A stretch of 64,000 nucleotides of DNA from DATKAS01 sp963733765 (GCA_963733765.1 CAVTEI010000003.1:2356001-2420000), one strand, 5' to 3'; positions 8,229 to 17,975 are shown, counted from the stretch's first letter. Numbers and translations: made by a program. Notes: generated by a model from the letters alone, not told the origin.

Positions 8229-9053
8229 GCAAGAAGAGCAAAGACAAAGATGCGGGGGACGCCGACAGCGAGAACCCTCCGAAGATGAAGACCAAGGAGT
8301 ACGAGGCCGAGCTGCGCACGTTGCAGGGCGAGCTCGTCGCCATGCAGGAGTGGGTGAAGGCATCGGGCGCGAAGGTCTGCATCGTGTTCGAGGGCCGAGA
8401 CAGCGCCGGCAAGGGCGGCACGATCAAGCGGATCACCGAGCGAGTGAGCCCGCGGGTGTTTCGCGTCGTGGCTCTCCCGAGCCCGACCGAGCGCGAGAAG
8501 TCGCAGATGTACGTGCAGCGGTATGTGCCTCATCTGCCGGCGGCGGGCGAGGTCGTGATCTTCGACCGAAGCTGGTACAACCGCGCCGGCGTCGAGCGGG
8601 TGCTGGGCTTCTGCACAGAAGAAGACGCAGAGCGATTCCTCGAGTTGGTGCCCGGCGTCGAGAAGGCGATGGTCGATTCGGGGATCCTGCTTGTGAAGTA
8701 CTGGCTCGAGGTGAGCGAAGAGGAGCAGACCCGCCGGCTGCAGAGCCGGGTCGATGACCCTCGCAAGATCTGGAAGCTGTCAGACGATGGACCTCAAGTC
8801 GTACAACCGCTGGTACGACTACGCGCGGGCACGGGACGCGATGTTCGAGGCGACGGACAGCAAGTGGGCGCCGTGGCACGTCGCCAGGACCGACGACAAG
8901 AAGCGGGGACGGCTCAACATCATCACGCACCTGCTCAGCCAGATCCCGTACGAGCCGTTGAAGCCGAAGAAGGTCAAGTTCCCCGATCGCGAGCCAGCCG
9001 GCGGCTACACCGATCCCGATCTCTCGTCGCGTCAGATCCCGACGCCGTTCTAG
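8225..9053 (+). CDS. ppk2: Polyphosphate kinase 2 family protein (frame broken by one extra base)
   Basis: Transfers phosphate between polyphosphate and nucleotides in the cytosol. The first frame carries Walker A (EGRDSAGKGG, residues 56-65) and the DRSWYNRAG motif. It then reads into nonsense after WKLS. The next frame supplies MDLKSYNRWYDY through KWAPWHVARTDDKKR to the C-terminus at 9053. Dropping one base near 8783-8786 restores a continuous PPK2 of about 275 aa. The preserved downstream sequence argues for a sequencing indel or a very recent mutation. GTG start overlaps the preceding stop. Confidence 0.85.
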
Positions 9054-9072
9054 TGCGCAGTGCAGGTCTGAC

Positions 9073-10647
9073 ATGGGAGTGCAGGCCGGAGGCGATCGTC
9101 GCTTGGCGATCCTGCTCTCGATGGCCATGTTCGTGCTCGTCGTCGACACCTCGCTGATGAACGTCTCGATCGCGGAAGTGGTCAAGGATCTCGACACGAC
9201 CGTCAGCGGAGTCCAGTCGGCGATCGCGCTCGAGGCCCTGGTCTCGGCGGCGTTCATCCTCATCGGCAGCAAGGTCGGTGATCTGATCGGACGCAAGCGC
9301 GCCTACGTCATCGGTCTGTGCGCTTACGCGCTGGGCGCCTTGGCGATGGCGCTCGCCCAGGGACTCACGGCGGTCATCATCTTCTGGGCCATCATCGGCG
9401 GGCTCGGCGCGTCGATGTTGTTGCCCGCCATGCAGTCCCTGATCCATGGCAACTTCGAGGGTGCCGCGCAGAAGCAGGCATACGCGCTGGTTGGTGCTGC
9501 CGCTGCGATCGCCGCGGCGGTCGGACCGCTGATCGGCGGCTTCATCACCACCTACCTCTCGTGGCGAATCGCGTTCCTCCTCGAGGACCTGATCATCGTC
9601 ATCGTCCTCTGTGGCATCAAGCTCGTCCGCGACGTGCCGTACACGGGCGAGCGACGCGTCGACGTTGTCGGGGCGGTGCTCTCGATCTTGGGCATGGGCG
9701 GCATCGTGCTGGGAATCCTCGTGTGGCAGGAGGGGGGCGAAGCTGTCGCCTTGCTCCTGGCGGTCGGTGCAGTTGCCCTTGGCTCGTTCGCCTATTGGCT
9801 GGTGCGGCGCAAGCGTGAGGGCAAGCCGACGCTGATCGACCCGGATCTGTTCCGGGCCCCGCTGTTCAGGTTCGGCATCTCCGGGCAGACCCTCCAGCAG
9901 ATCGCGCTCGGCGGCATGATGATCGCCCTGCCGATCTACTTGCAGATGGTGCTCGAGTACAACGCGATGGAAGCGGGATTGTCGCTCGCGCCGCTCTCGC
10001 TGAGCATGTTCGCGGTCGCCCTGCTCGCGAGCAAGAGAACGGCTCGTCGGCGTCCGAGCAGCATCATTCGCGCCGGCTTCGCGCTCTTGGCGCTTGCAGT
10101 GGTGGCCCTGATCCCGCTCGTCCCCCGGGTCGACTCCGGCTGGTATCTCGTCATTCCGTTGATGGTCGCGGGATCAGGCCTCGGTCTGCTGGTGTCGCAG
10201 CTGAACAACTACACGCTGTCGCCGATCACGGAGGAGCGCGTCAGCGAGGCGGCCGGCGTGAACTCGGCCGGCGGGTCGTTCGGGCTGTCGTTCGGCTTGG
10301 CGTTCTCTGGCGCGATCATGCTCGCCTCGCTGTCGTTCTTCTTCACGAACATGGCGAACGACAGCACCATCCTGCCTCCGGCTGACAAGCAGACCGTCGC
10401 GGAGGTGCTCGAGTCGGATGCGGAGGTGATGACGAACACCGCACTCGAGGAGCAGCTGGCGGGCCAGCCCCAGGAGATCCAGGACGAGATCATCCGGATC
10501 AATACCGACGCGAGGCCAAAGGCCCTTCAGGTGGCCCTGCTCGTTCCCCTGTTCGCCGCACTCGGCGGGTTGCTCGTGTCCTTCCGCATGATACGGCTCC
10601 CCGATCCCACGCCGTCTGCGGCAACCGAGGGGATGGCGTTCGGCTGA
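9073..10647 (+). CDS. MFS drug transporter, DHA2 (EmrB/QacA) type
   Basis: A 524-aa inner-membrane protein with about 14 hydrophobic segments, as in proton-driven multidrug exporters of the DHA2 family. The first helix contains VVDTSLMNVSI (motif D1 of this group), and the loop between helices 2 and 3 has GDLIGRKR (MFS motif A). A periplasmic segment of about 60 residues (about 430-480) lies before the last helix. It starts 19 nt after ppk2. Substrate unknown. Confidence 0.88.
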   Translation: MGVQAGGDRRLAILLSMAMFVLVVDTSLMNVSIAEVVKDLDTTVSGVQSAIALEALVSAAFILIGSKVGDLIGRKRAYVIGLCAYALGALAMALAQGLTAVIIFWAIIGGLGASMLLPAMQSLIHGNFEGAAQKQAYALVGAAAAIAAAVGPLIGGFITTYLSWRIAFLLEDLIIVIVLCGIKLVRDVPYTGERRVDVVGAVLSILGMGGIVLGILVWQEGGEAVALLLAVGAVALGSFAYWLVRRKREGKPTLIDPDLFRAPLFRFGISGQTLQQIALGGMMIALPIYLQMVLEYNAMEAGLSLAPLSLSMFAVALLASKRTARRRPSSIIRAGFALLALAVVALIPLVPRVDSGWYLVIPLMVAGSGLGLLVSQLNNYTLSPITEERVSEAAGVNSAGGSFGLSFGLAFSGAIMLASLSFFFTNMANDSTILPPADKQTVAEVLESDAEVMTNTALEEQLAGQPQEIQDEIIRINTDARPKALQVALLVPLFAALGGLLVSFRMIRLPDPTPSAATEGMAFG

Positions 10648-10652
10648 GACTC

Positions 10653-11021
10653 CTACGCGAGGTCAGCTCTCCGGCCGAGAACACAAAACTCGTTCCCTTC
10701 TGGATCCGCGAGCACGATCCAAGGGGAATCACCTTGGCCGACGTCGACGCGTGTGGCGCCAATCTTCTCGAGGCGCGCGACTTCCTCGTCGCGATCGCAG
10801 CCGACGGGGCTCACATCGAGGTGGATGCGGTTCTTCACCGCTTTCCTCTCCGGAACCGGGACGAACACGAGCAGCAGGTCCGGGAACGGGGCACCCGATT
10901 CGGACATCCAGAACGCGTCGTCCTTTTGCTGCACATCCCAACCAAGAACCGTTCCCCAGAACTCCGCGACCCGACGCGGGTCGTTGCAGTCGATGATCAC
11001 CTCACGAAGAACTGCGCCCAT
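10653..11021 (-). CDS. VOC-family protein (glyoxalase/bleomycin-resistance fold)
   Basis: A 122-aa single-domain protein with paired beta-alpha-beta-beta-beta modules. The typical VOC end is present (WIVLADPEGNEFCVL), as is the NRIHLDVSP strand. Closest in look to the Glyoxalase_6 group; the substrate cannot be told. TAATTT lies 6 nt before the ATG on the minus strand, so the gene is probably leaderless. It is divergent from the M48-like gene with only 28 nt between starts. Confidence 0.82.
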   Translation of the reverse strand: MGAVLREVIIDCNDPRRVAEFWGTVLGWDVQQKDDAFWMSESGAPFPDLLLVFVPVPERKAVKNRIHLDVSPVGCDRDEEVARLEKIGATRVDVGQGDSPWIVLADPEGNEFCVLGRRADLA

Positions 11022-11033
11022 CTACGGAAATTA
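11022..11033 (-). promoter_or_regulatory. Leaderless -10 element (TAATTT) of the VOC gene
   Basis: On the minus strand TAATTT (11033 to 11028), six bases, then the ATG at 11021. Same spacing as the other leaderless candidates in this window. Confidence 0.45.
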
Positions 11034-11049
11034 GGCGCCGAGACGCGGC

Positions 11050-12066
11050 ATGTCGCCCCCGATGGCGGAGAATCAGGCGGTGCACGACGACCTGATCGAC
11101 TCCGGCCGGCGACGGCTCCTGGTCGTGTCGATCGTCGGCATCCTCCTTCTCGCGCTCGCGCTCACCCTCGTGGTCTTCCCCTTCGCTTACGCAGTCGGCG
11201 CGCTCGGCACGCTCCTCCGTGGATCCGGCGGCTACGGCTGGAGCCTCATCGGCATCAGCTTCGGGTCTGCCTTCGTCATCGCGGTTGTGGTGTCGGCGCT
11301 CGGCTTCCTCTGGGTCTACCGACGGGCCGAGCGCACCGTGCTGACGCCGATGCAGCTGTTCCCGCGCCCGTTCTCCGCGGGCTCCGCCTCGGTCGTGCCG
11401 CGCGACCCGGTCGGCGAGCACCGCCGGGTGCAAGTCCTGCTCGAGGGGCTCAGCATCGCCGCTGGAGTCTTCCCACCGCCGTCGTGTGCCCTCATCCGCG
11501 ACCCGGCCCCGAACTGCCTCACTATCGGCCGCCGCAAAGAGACGGCCTGGATCGTCGTGACGACCGGCCTTGTCGACTCGATGTCTCGCGACGAGCTCGA
11601 GGCGGTGCTCGCATACGAGATCGGCCGCGTCGCCGCCTATGAGGTGTCGCTCGACACTGCCGTGTACGCGTGCACGGCGCGCGTGTTCGAGCTGTGGGGG
11701 TTACCTTTCGCCGACGGCGAGTTCGACATCGACAACGTCATCTTCCTCCCGATCACGCTGCTCACCACACCGCTCGCGCTCGGCGGCGCGTTCCTACGTC
11801 GATACGTCCTGCGTTCGCGCGCCCGCCTCTCCGACGGGCTCGCCGTCCGCTACTGCCGGAACCCCGCGGCGCTGTTGTCGGCCCTGCGCAAGATCGATGC
11901 CGATCCGAAGACCGTGCGGGCTGCGGACTCGGACGCTGCACACCTGTGGCTTCAGTATCCGCACACCCGCGCGTCGAGCTTCTTCTTCGGATCTCGGAAG
12001 ATCCTGCGGGAACGCATCACTCGGCTCGAAGCGCTCACCGGCCAAGCGAAGGTGGCCCCCGGGTGA
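11050..12066 (+). CDS. M48-like membrane pseudo-peptidase
   Basis: A 338-aa homologue of HtpX-type M48 proteins with two N-terminal helices (about 22-47 and 62-90). Compared with the intact HtpX encoded at 51760-52665, the zinc motif LAHELSH has become LAYEIGR. The third ligand, the glutamate of RESLAD, is alanine (RARLSD). All three zinc ligands are therefore lost (His to Tyr, His to Arg, Glu to Ala), although the fold-level sequence is retained (for example NPAALLSALRKI against PPGLISALEKL). It is probably a non-catalytic paralogue. The start could be either early Met. Confidence 0.75.
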   Translation: MSPPMAENQAVHDDLIDSGRRRLLVVSIVGILLLALALTLVVFPFAYAVGALGTLLRGSGGYGWSLIGISFGSAFVIAVVVSALGFLWVYRRAERTVLTPMQLFPRPFSAGSASVVPRDPVGEHRRVQVLLEGLSIAAGVFPPPSCALIRDPAPNCLTIGRRKETAWIVVTTGLVDSMSRDELEAVLAYEIGRVAAYEVSLDTAVYACTARVFELWGLPFADGEFDIDNVIFLPITLLTTPLALGGAFLRRYVLRSRARLSDGLAVRYCRNPAALLSALRKIDADPKTVRAADSDAAHLWLQYPHTRASSFFFGSRKILRERITRLEALTGQAKVAPG

Positions 12067-12558
12067 AGTACGCGCGTGTCGAGATCGAGCGTCGATACTT
12101 GCTCGACGCGTTACCAGCCGAGGTCGTCGAGCCGCGGCAGATCACGGACCACTACATCACGGGCACTCAGCTGCGGCTCCGGAAGGTGGAGGAGCCCGAC
12201 GGGCCGACGGTCTACAAGCTCGGCCACAAGCAGCGGCGGGAGCCCGCCGATGGCACGGTCGTCCTCCACACGACGATCTACCTCACCGAATCCGAGTACG
12301 CCCTGCTGCTCAGCCTGCCGTCACGAGAGCTGCGCAAGACGCGTGCCCGCATCGCGCTGGGTCGAACGCGAAGCCAGCGTCGATGCGTTCGAGGGAGCAC
12401 TCGTTGGTCTCGTGCTGTTGGAGGTCAACTTCGACAGTCGGGAGGAGAGCGACTCGTTCCGGCCGCCGGCATGGGTCGGCGTCGAATCCACGCTCTCGGG
12501 CGGCGAGCTCGCCTCGATGTCGTCCGACGAGCTTCGCGCTCGTCTGGTGGCGCCCTAG
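12063..12558 (+). CDS. CYTH-domain protein (frame broken by one extra base)
   Basis: The GTG start overlaps the stop of the preceding gene. The N-terminus EIERRYLL is the EXEXK-like signature of CYTH proteins (class IV adenylate cyclase/triphosphatase tunnel fold), followed by QLRLRK and a YKLGHKQ strand. After RKTRARIA the frame is lost; the +1 frame carries the remainder (SVDAFEGALVGLVLLEVNF), ending at 12558. One extra base near 12357 explains it. Intact length would be about 164 aa. CYTH enzymes act on triphosphorylated substrates; the substrate here is unknown. Confidence 0.75.
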
Positions 12559-12938
12559 GACCCCGCGGGACAGCGCTCCGTGATGCGGGCCCGCAGCGCG
12601 GGGACGTGTTCGTTCAGCTCACTCAGCCTCGTCCGGATAGCCGTCATCGCCGTGCCGATGCGCGCCGCCACCTCTGGGTTGCCTTGCGAGAGCTCCGGTT
12701 GCTTCGCCTCGAGCCACGCCAACAGCGCGGTGCCGCGCTCCTGCACCTTCTCGAGGTAGCCGAGCAGCCGGCCGGCCCACGCGCAGCCGGCTGCGGCGTT
12801 CGCCCTCGGCCCCACTTGTGTGGTCGGAGTCGGGCCGGTGCCGTCCTGCGCGGTGGCGAGCTCGGCGCCGCTGAGGACGAGCATGCCGACGAGGGCTGTG
12901 ACGACGAGCGCTAACCCGCCCACGAACTTACGGATCAT
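12555..12938 (-). CDS. Small secreted protein, unknown
   Basis: A 127-aa protein with an N-terminal signal peptide (MIRKFVGG then a hydrophobic core, cleavage likely near ATAQD). A mostly helical mature part follows, with two cysteines far apart (GCAW and ERC). I start at 12938, where an AGGAG ribosome site precedes the ATG, instead of the Arg-rich extension to 13028. Its stop overlaps the convergent CYTH gene by 4 nt. No family recognised. Confidence 0.65.
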   Translation of the reverse strand: MIRKFVGGLALVVTALVGMLVLSGAELATAQDGTGPTPTTQVGPRANAAAGCAWAGRLLGYLEKVQERGTALLAWLEAKQPELSQGNPEVAARIGTAMTAIRTRLSELNEHVPALRARITERCPAGS

Positions 12939-13045
12939 GAGGAACTCCTGACGTCGAGGTGCTGGCTCGCCCTGATCGTCACCGCCGCACCAAGTGTGAC
13001 GCCTGCGGGTGGGTCGCGCCACCGTCACGCTGCGATGCTGGGGAC

Positions 13046-13483
13046 GTGGACGTGACCGCCGACCTCGCCGCGCCCTGCTCTCCCGCCGACCTCCTGAGCT
13101 GGGTCACCGATCTCGGGCGCTATCCGGAGTGGTTGTCGATCGTCACGAAGGCGACCCCCGCTGATGCTCTCCCCGGTGACGGAGGTCCCGCGTGGCTCGT
13201 CGACCTCCGCGGCCGCCTCGGACCGCTCGCGCGCTCGAAGCGCCTTCGCATGGTCCGCACCTCGCTCGACGACGACCGCGCCGTGTTCGAACGCAGCGAG
13301 GCCGATGGTCGCTCGCACGCACCGTGGGTGCTCGAGGCGACGGTCGCACCCACTGAAGACGGCAGCCGTCTCGTCATGCACTTGCACTACGGCGGCGCGC
13401 TGTGGGGCCCCGTGCTCGAGCGCATGCTCGGTGACGAGATCGAGAAGAGCCGTCCCCGTCTCCTCGCCTGCCTCGCCCGCTGA
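13046..13483 (+). CDS. SRPBCC-family protein (polyketide cyclase/START-like)
   Basis: About 145 aa. The pattern of an initial helix (SPADLLSWVTDLGRYPEWL), long antiparallel strands and a terminal amphipathic helix (VLERMLGDEIEKSRPRLLACL) is that of the SRPBCC/START fold, which binds hydrophobic ligands in a deep pocket. The GTG at 13046 is the most natural start; the frame upstream is open but shows no similarity. Ligand unknown. Confidence 0.72.
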   Translation: MDVTADLAAPCSPADLLSWVTDLGRYPEWLSIVTKATPADALPGDGGPAWLVDLRGRLGPLARSKRLRMVRTSLDDDRAVFERSEADGRSHAPWVLEATVAPTEDGSRLVMHLHYGGALWGPVLERMLGDEIEKSRPRLLACLAR

Positions 13484-13539
13484 CCCAGCAGGTTTTCTTG
13501 GCGTTCCTGAGTGCCAGAGCCCCGAACGCGCCAAGAGAA

Positions 13540-14343
13540 TCAGCTGGGGGTGGCGCGGGCGGTCCAGCGGCCGTCGCGCTGCTCGAGCACGAGATCGAGA
13601 CCGAAGCACCGCGACAACGTGCCGGCGGTGAGCGACTCCTCGATCGGGCCTGAAGCGACGACACGGCCGTCGCGCAGCAGCAGCGCGTGCGTGAAGCCTC
13701 GCGGGATCTCGTCGACGTGATGGGTGACGAGCACGAGTGGGGGATTGGCGGCGTCGAGCGCGAGCTCGCCGAGACGCGCGACGAGGTCTTCGCGCGCGCC
13801 GAGATCGAGTCCTGCGGCCGGCTCGTCGAGCAACAGCAGCTCGGGATCGGCCATGAGCGTGCGCGCGAGCTGCACGCGCTGTTGCTCGCCGCTCGACAGT
13901 GTCCCGAACATCCGCCCCGCGAAGCGCGCGACCCCGAAGCGGTCGAGCAGCTCGACCGCACGGGCGCGGTCCGCCTCGGTATAGGTGTGCCACCAGGGCT
14001 CGAGTGCGGCATTGCGGGCCGTCATCACGACGTCGACGACCTCGACTTCGCGGCGCAGCATCGCGGCCATCGACGCGCTCGCAAGGCCTATTCGGGGCCG
14101 TAGCCGGCGCACGTCGACGCGTCCCAGCTCGCCGCCGAGCACCGTCACGGTGCCGCGCGACGGGTGCTGGTACAGCGACGCGATGCGGATGAGCGACGTC
14201 TTTCCCGAACCGTTCGGTCCGAGCACCACCCAACGCTCGCCGGTGCACACCCGCCAGTCGACGCCATCCAGGACGCACCGCCCGTCGTAGACGAGCGATA
14301 CGGCGCGCAGCTCGAGCATGGGCGCGGCCTGTTCCTCCGTCAC
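13540..14343 (-). CDS. ABC transporter ATP-binding protein (YlmA/ModF-like)
   Basis: A 267-aa stand-alone ATPase. Walker A GPNGSGKTS, signature LSSGEQQRVQLAR, Walker B LLLLDEPAAGLD and the switch histidine (VTHHVDEIP) are all intact, so it should hydrolyse ATP. No membrane or binding-protein partner is adjacent. The sequence is of the YlmA/ModF-like group, whose transport role is unclear. Its start overlaps the stop of the upstream ThDP enzyme by 4 nt. Confidence 0.85.
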   Translation of the reverse strand: MTEEQAAPMLELRAVSLVYDGRCVLDGVDWRVCTGERWVVLGPNGSGKTSLIRIASLYQHPSRGTVTVLGGELGRVDVRRLRPRIGLASASMAAMLRREVEVVDVVMTARNAALEPWWHTYTEADRARAVELLDRFGVARFAGRMFGTLSSGEQQRVQLARTLMADPELLLLDEPAAGLDLGAREDLVARLGELALDAANPPLVLVTHHVDEIPRGFTHALLLRDGRVVASGPIEESLTAGTLSRCFGLDLVLEQRDGRWTARATPS

Positions 14344-16016
14344 GGTGCGGCGATGGGCAGCTCGAGCAAGTGCGGGCGACCGCTGGCGAGCGCGGCACCG
14401 ACCGCGTCGCCGACATCGCCGGCCTTCTCCACGAGCGTCGCGTCGACGCCCATCGAACGCGCCAACCCGACGTAGTCGACCGGCGGGTTGTCGATGTCCA
14501 TCGCGACGAACCGGTCCGCCTTCGCGCTGTCTCGGGCCATGCCCCGGAGATACCCCTTGAGGATCAGGTACTGCCGGTTGTTGACGACCGCGAAGACCAC
14601 GGGCAGCTGCTCGTGTGCCGCGGTCCAGAGCGCTTGGGGCGAGTACATCGCCGAGCCGTCACCGACGACGCAGAGCACCGGGTCGCGGTCGCGACCGAGG
14701 GAGACGCCGAGCGCCGCCGGCATGCCCCAGCCCAGACCTCCGCCCTTGCAGAAGTAGTACCGGCCGGGCTCGGTCCAGTGGTGGAAGCCGCGGACGTAGA
14801 AGCCGGTCGTGATGGCCTCGTCGACGACGACCGTGTTGGGAGGCACGCCGCGGATGAGCGCGTGCCCCGCGGCCATCGGATCCATCGGTGACGAGCTGTA
14901 CCGGCTCAGCGCGGCGTCCTCGAGCTGGTCGATCTCCGCGCTTCGGCGCGCCCGGGCCGTGTTCACTGCCTCGGCGACCGCCGAAGCGTCGACACTGGAG
15001 GACACGATCGGGAGCAGCGCGGCGAGCGTCGCCTTCGGGTCGCCGACGAGACCCAGCTTCGTAGGGAAGAACCGCGCGAGCCGGGCGGGATCGGGACACA
15101 GGTGGATGAGCTCCACCGTCTCTGGCAGGACCGGCCCTGGTGTGTACGGGTACACCATGAAGGTGTGCGCGCCGATCGCGAAGACGCGCTGATAGGACGC
15201 GAGCGAGGCGTGGATGGCCCCCGCCGCCGGTGGGAGCATCCCCGCGTACAACGGGTGGGCGGGCGGGAAGACGCCGGTCGAGTGGAGGGCCGCTCCGTAG
15301 ACCGGCGCTCCGAGGGTCTCGGCCAGGGTCACCAGCTCGCCGACGGCGCCGGAGGCCGACACCTCGTCGCCCGCGACGATCGCGACCGAACCGATCGGCG
15401 ACTCGGTCAACAGCGTGGCGAGCTCATCGAGCGAGGCCGCCACTGTGCGCCGGTCGATTGTTGACGCGGGTGGCACTTCGACGTCGCCCTCCGCATCGAG
15501 GGTCGACATCGGCAACGACACGAACACCGGACCCACCGGCGGGGAAACGGCGTCATGGAATGCCCGCCGCATCACGGTGCCGAGCTCGTCGAGGGAGCGC
15601 ACCTCGTGAACCCACTTCGACACTGGCCGGGCGAGGCCAACGAGATCGCCGGAGAGGAGCGGGTCGTTGACGATGTGGCGCCAGTCCTGCTGGCCGGCAG
15701 TCACCACGAGCGGCGAGCCGTTCGCGACGGCATTGGTGAGATTGCCGATCGCGTTGCCCAAGCCCGCCGACGTGTGCAGGTTCAGGAACGCCGGGCGGCC
15801 GGTGGCCTGCGCGTACCCGTCCGCCATCGCCACCGCGGTCGCCTCTTGGAGGGCGAGCACATACTCGAGACCCTCGCCCGCCGGACCGGCCAGCGCATCG
15901 ATCAGTGGGAGCTCGGTGCTACCCGGGTTGCCGAACAGATGACGCACCCCTTCGGTGCGCAGCACCTCGAGAAGGACTTCTCGACCATCACGTGCCCGAA
16001 TCGTCACGATGCCCAC
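14340..16016 (-). CDS. Thiamine-diphosphate enzyme, benzoylformate-decarboxylase-like
   Basis: A 558-aa cytosolic ThDP-dependent enzyme. The N-terminal PYR domain has NPGSTELP and the activating glutamate in LQEATAVAMADGYA. NLHTSAGLGNA carries a histidine equivalent to an active-site residue of benzoylformate decarboxylase. The C-terminal ThDP motif begins VVGDGSAMYSPQALW and is followed by NN. Closest to MdlC-like 2-oxo-acid decarboxylases, but acetolactate-synthase-like or oxalyl-CoA-type relatives are possible. No mandelate pathway genes are nearby, so the substrate is unknown. Confidence 0.8.
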   Translation of the reverse strand: MGIVTIRARDGREVLLEVLRTEGVRHLFGNPGSTELPLIDALAGPAGEGLEYVLALQEATAVAMADGYAQATGRPAFLNLHTSAGLGNAIGNLTNAVANGSPLVVTAGQQDWRHIVNDPLLSGDLVGLARPVSKWVHEVRSLDELGTVMRRAFHDAVSPPVGPVFVSLPMSTLDAEGDVEVPPASTIDRRTVAASLDELATLLTESPIGSVAIVAGDEVSASGAVGELVTLAETLGAPVYGAALHSTGVFPPAHPLYAGMLPPAAGAIHASLASYQRVFAIGAHTFMVYPYTPGPVLPETVELIHLCPDPARLARFFPTKLGLVGDPKATLAALLPIVSSSVDASAVAEAVNTARARRSAEIDQLEDAALSRYSSSPMDPMAAGHALIRGVPPNTVVVDEAITTGFYVRGFHHWTEPGRYYFCKGGGLGWGMPAALGVSLGRDRDPVLCVVGDGSAMYSPQALWTAAHEQLPVVFAVVNNRQYLILKGYLRGMARDSAKADRFVAMDIDNPPVDYVGLARSMGVDATLVEKAGDVGDAVGAALASGRPHLLELPIAAP

Positions 16017-16028
16017 CGTATCGGTCGG

Positions 16029-17975
16029 TCACCGGGCCAGTTCTGCCTCGCCGTCCGGACGACCGGTCATGTGCCGTTGCCATGTCTCGAACATTGCCGC
16101 GTACCTGCCGCGCTCGGCGAGGAGCTCCGCATGCGAGCCGAGCTCGACGATGCGACCGTCGTCGACGACCGCGATCCGATGTGCACGCATCGCAGTGGCC
16201 AGTCGATGCGCGATCAGGATCGCAGTGCGACCTTCGAGCAGCACATCGAGCCCATGCTCGACTTGGGCTTCGGACCGCAGGTCGAGGTTGGCGGTCGCCT
16301 CGTCGAGGACCAGCACACGCGGCCGGGCGAGAAACGCGCGAGCGAGTGCGAGGAGCTGTCGCTCGCCCGACGAGAGCGTCGCCCCCCGTTCGTGCACGAG
16401 AGTGTCGAGGCCGTGCGGGAGCCGGGTGATGAGCTCGTCGAGGCCGACAGCGCGACACGCCTCGTCCACCTCCTCGTCTGAGGCGTCTGGCCGCGCGAAG
16501 GTGATGTTCGAGCGCACCGAGCCGGCGAACAGGAAAGCCTCTTGCGGCACCACGCCGAGCTGTCGACGGAGCGACGCGAGCGTGACGCCGCGCAAGTCGT
16601 GGCCGTCGATCCGTACCGCGCCCTGCGTGGGGTCGTAGAAGCGCGTCACGAGCTTCGCGATGGTCGACTTTCCCGCCCCCGTCGCGCCCACGAGTGCGAA
16701 CGTCTCGCCTGGCGCGATGTCGAGCGTGACGTCGTCGAGCACCGACTGGCCCGCGGTATACCCGAATGTCACGTGATCGAGCACCACATGCCCGGCGATG
16801 GGAGGGAGGTCAACCGCACCGGGACGCTCGGGGACGCTCGGGGGAGTCGCGAGCAGGTCGCGGAGCTTGTCGACCGCCGCCTGTCCCGACTGGTACGTCG
16901 TGTACAGCTGCACGAGCTGCTGGATCGGCGCGAAGAACGCGGCGAGGTAGAGCACGAACGCCGTCAGCTCGCCGATCGTCAGCGTGTCGTTCAGCACCAT
17001 GTTTCCGCCGATGAGCAGCACGACCGCTTGCCCGGCTGCACCGATGAGGTCCGTCATCGGCCCGTAGATGGCCCCGACCCGGGCGGTGTACTGGTTGGCG
17101 CTCTGGTAGTCGCCGACGATGTTGCGGTGCTGGTGGACGTTGTGCCTGCGACGGTTGTGCGCGGAGATGATCCGCATGCCCGAGAGGCTCTCCTGCAGGT
17201 CGGCGAGCACCTCCGCGATGCGTTCGCGGACACGCCCATAGCCCCGGTCGGAGGCGCCGCGATACCAGATGGTCGCGATCGTCATTGCCGGCACGACGAT
17301 GAGGACGGTGATCGCGGCGAGCTGCGGGTTCAGCACGAACAGCACGACCGTCACGACGATCATCGTCAACGCCTGGACCGCGAGGTTCACGATGCCGTCT
17401 TGGAAGAGCTGGCTGAGTGCCTCGATGTCGCTCGTCATCCGCGTCATCACGCGGCCCGCCTTCTCACCTGTGAAGAAGTCGATCGACAGTCGTTGCAGGT
17501 GCGAGAAGACCCGTACGCGAAGGTCATAGAGGAGGCTCTCGCCGACCTTGCCGGTCCAGGCGACGCGCAGGCCGCCGGCGATCATGCTGATGACGACGGT
17601 GAGGGCGTAGAAGATGGACGTCGCGACGAGTACCGATGTCGAGGCCGCCATGATTCCCTTGTCGATCGCATGCTGGGTCAACAGTGGTCCCGCTTGGGTG
17701 GCGAGGGTCTCGATGCCGACGAGGGCAAAGGCGCCGAGCAGCGCCGCGCGACGGGTGTTGAGGAACCGGCGCAGCGTGAACGGGGCCTCGTCGTTCTCGA
17801 GCTGCGTGAACTGGATGTCCGGCGCCGGATGATCGGGCTCGGTGGCGAGGATGTCCTCGACGCGGTCGACGAGCTCGGTCGGCACCCCGGCGAACGGGAG
17901 CCCGGCCGCGGCGCTCGATGCCGTCGCGGTCTGCCCGCCGAAGGGCGAGCCGGCGGGCGGTCCGCCCCACGCCAT
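16029..17975 (-). CDS. Heterodimeric ABC exporter half, catalytic-Glu subunit
   Basis: A 648-aa fused exporter half with six transmembrane helices (about residues 70-350) and a nucleotide-binding domain. Walker A is GATGAGKST (about 429-437). Walker B VLDEATANLD has the catalytic glutamate, and IAHRL carries the switch histidine. The signature is altered to LSSGERQ. The partner encoded just upstream has the opposite features, so the pair forms one normal and one degenerate ATP site. The start overlaps the partner's stop by 1 nt. Likely an exporter of lipophilic compounds or drugs; substrate unknown. Confidence 0.9.
   Translation of the reverse strand: MAWGGPPAGSPFGGQTATASSAAAGLPFAGVPTELVDRVEDILATEPDHPAPDIQFTQLENDEAPFTLRRFLNTRRAALLGAFALVGIETLATQAGPLLTQHAIDKGIMAASTSVLVATSIFYALTVVISMIAGGLRVAWTGKVGESLLYDLRVRVFSHLQRLSIDFFTGEKAGRVMTRMTSDIEALSQLFQDGIVNLAVQALTMIVVTVVLFVLNPQLAAITVLIVVPAMTIATIWYRGASDRGYGRVRERIAEVLADLQESLSGMRIISAHNRRRHNVHQHRNIVGDYQSANQYTARVGAIYGPMTDLIGAAGQAVVLLIGGNMVLNDTLTIGELTAFVLYLAAFFAPIQQLVQLYTTYQSGQAAVDKLRDLLATPPSVPERPGAVDLPPIAGHVVLDHVTFGYTAGQSVLDDVTLDIAPGETFALVGATGAGKSTIAKLVTRFYDPTQGAVRIDGHDLRGVTLASLRRQLGVVPQEAFLFAGSVRSNITFARPDASDEEVDEACRAVGLDELITRLPHGLDTLVHERGATLSSGERQLLALARAFLARPRVLVLDEATANLDLRSEAQVEHGLDVLLEGRTAILIAHRLATAMRAHRIAVVDDGRIVELGSHAELLAERGRYAAMFETWQRHMTGRPDGEAELAR

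Noticed and set aside
13494..13538. Hairpin TCTTGGCG/CGCCAAGA between convergent genes
   Set aside because: The loop is long and the stem is bulged, with no T-tract in either direction; too weak to call a terminator.
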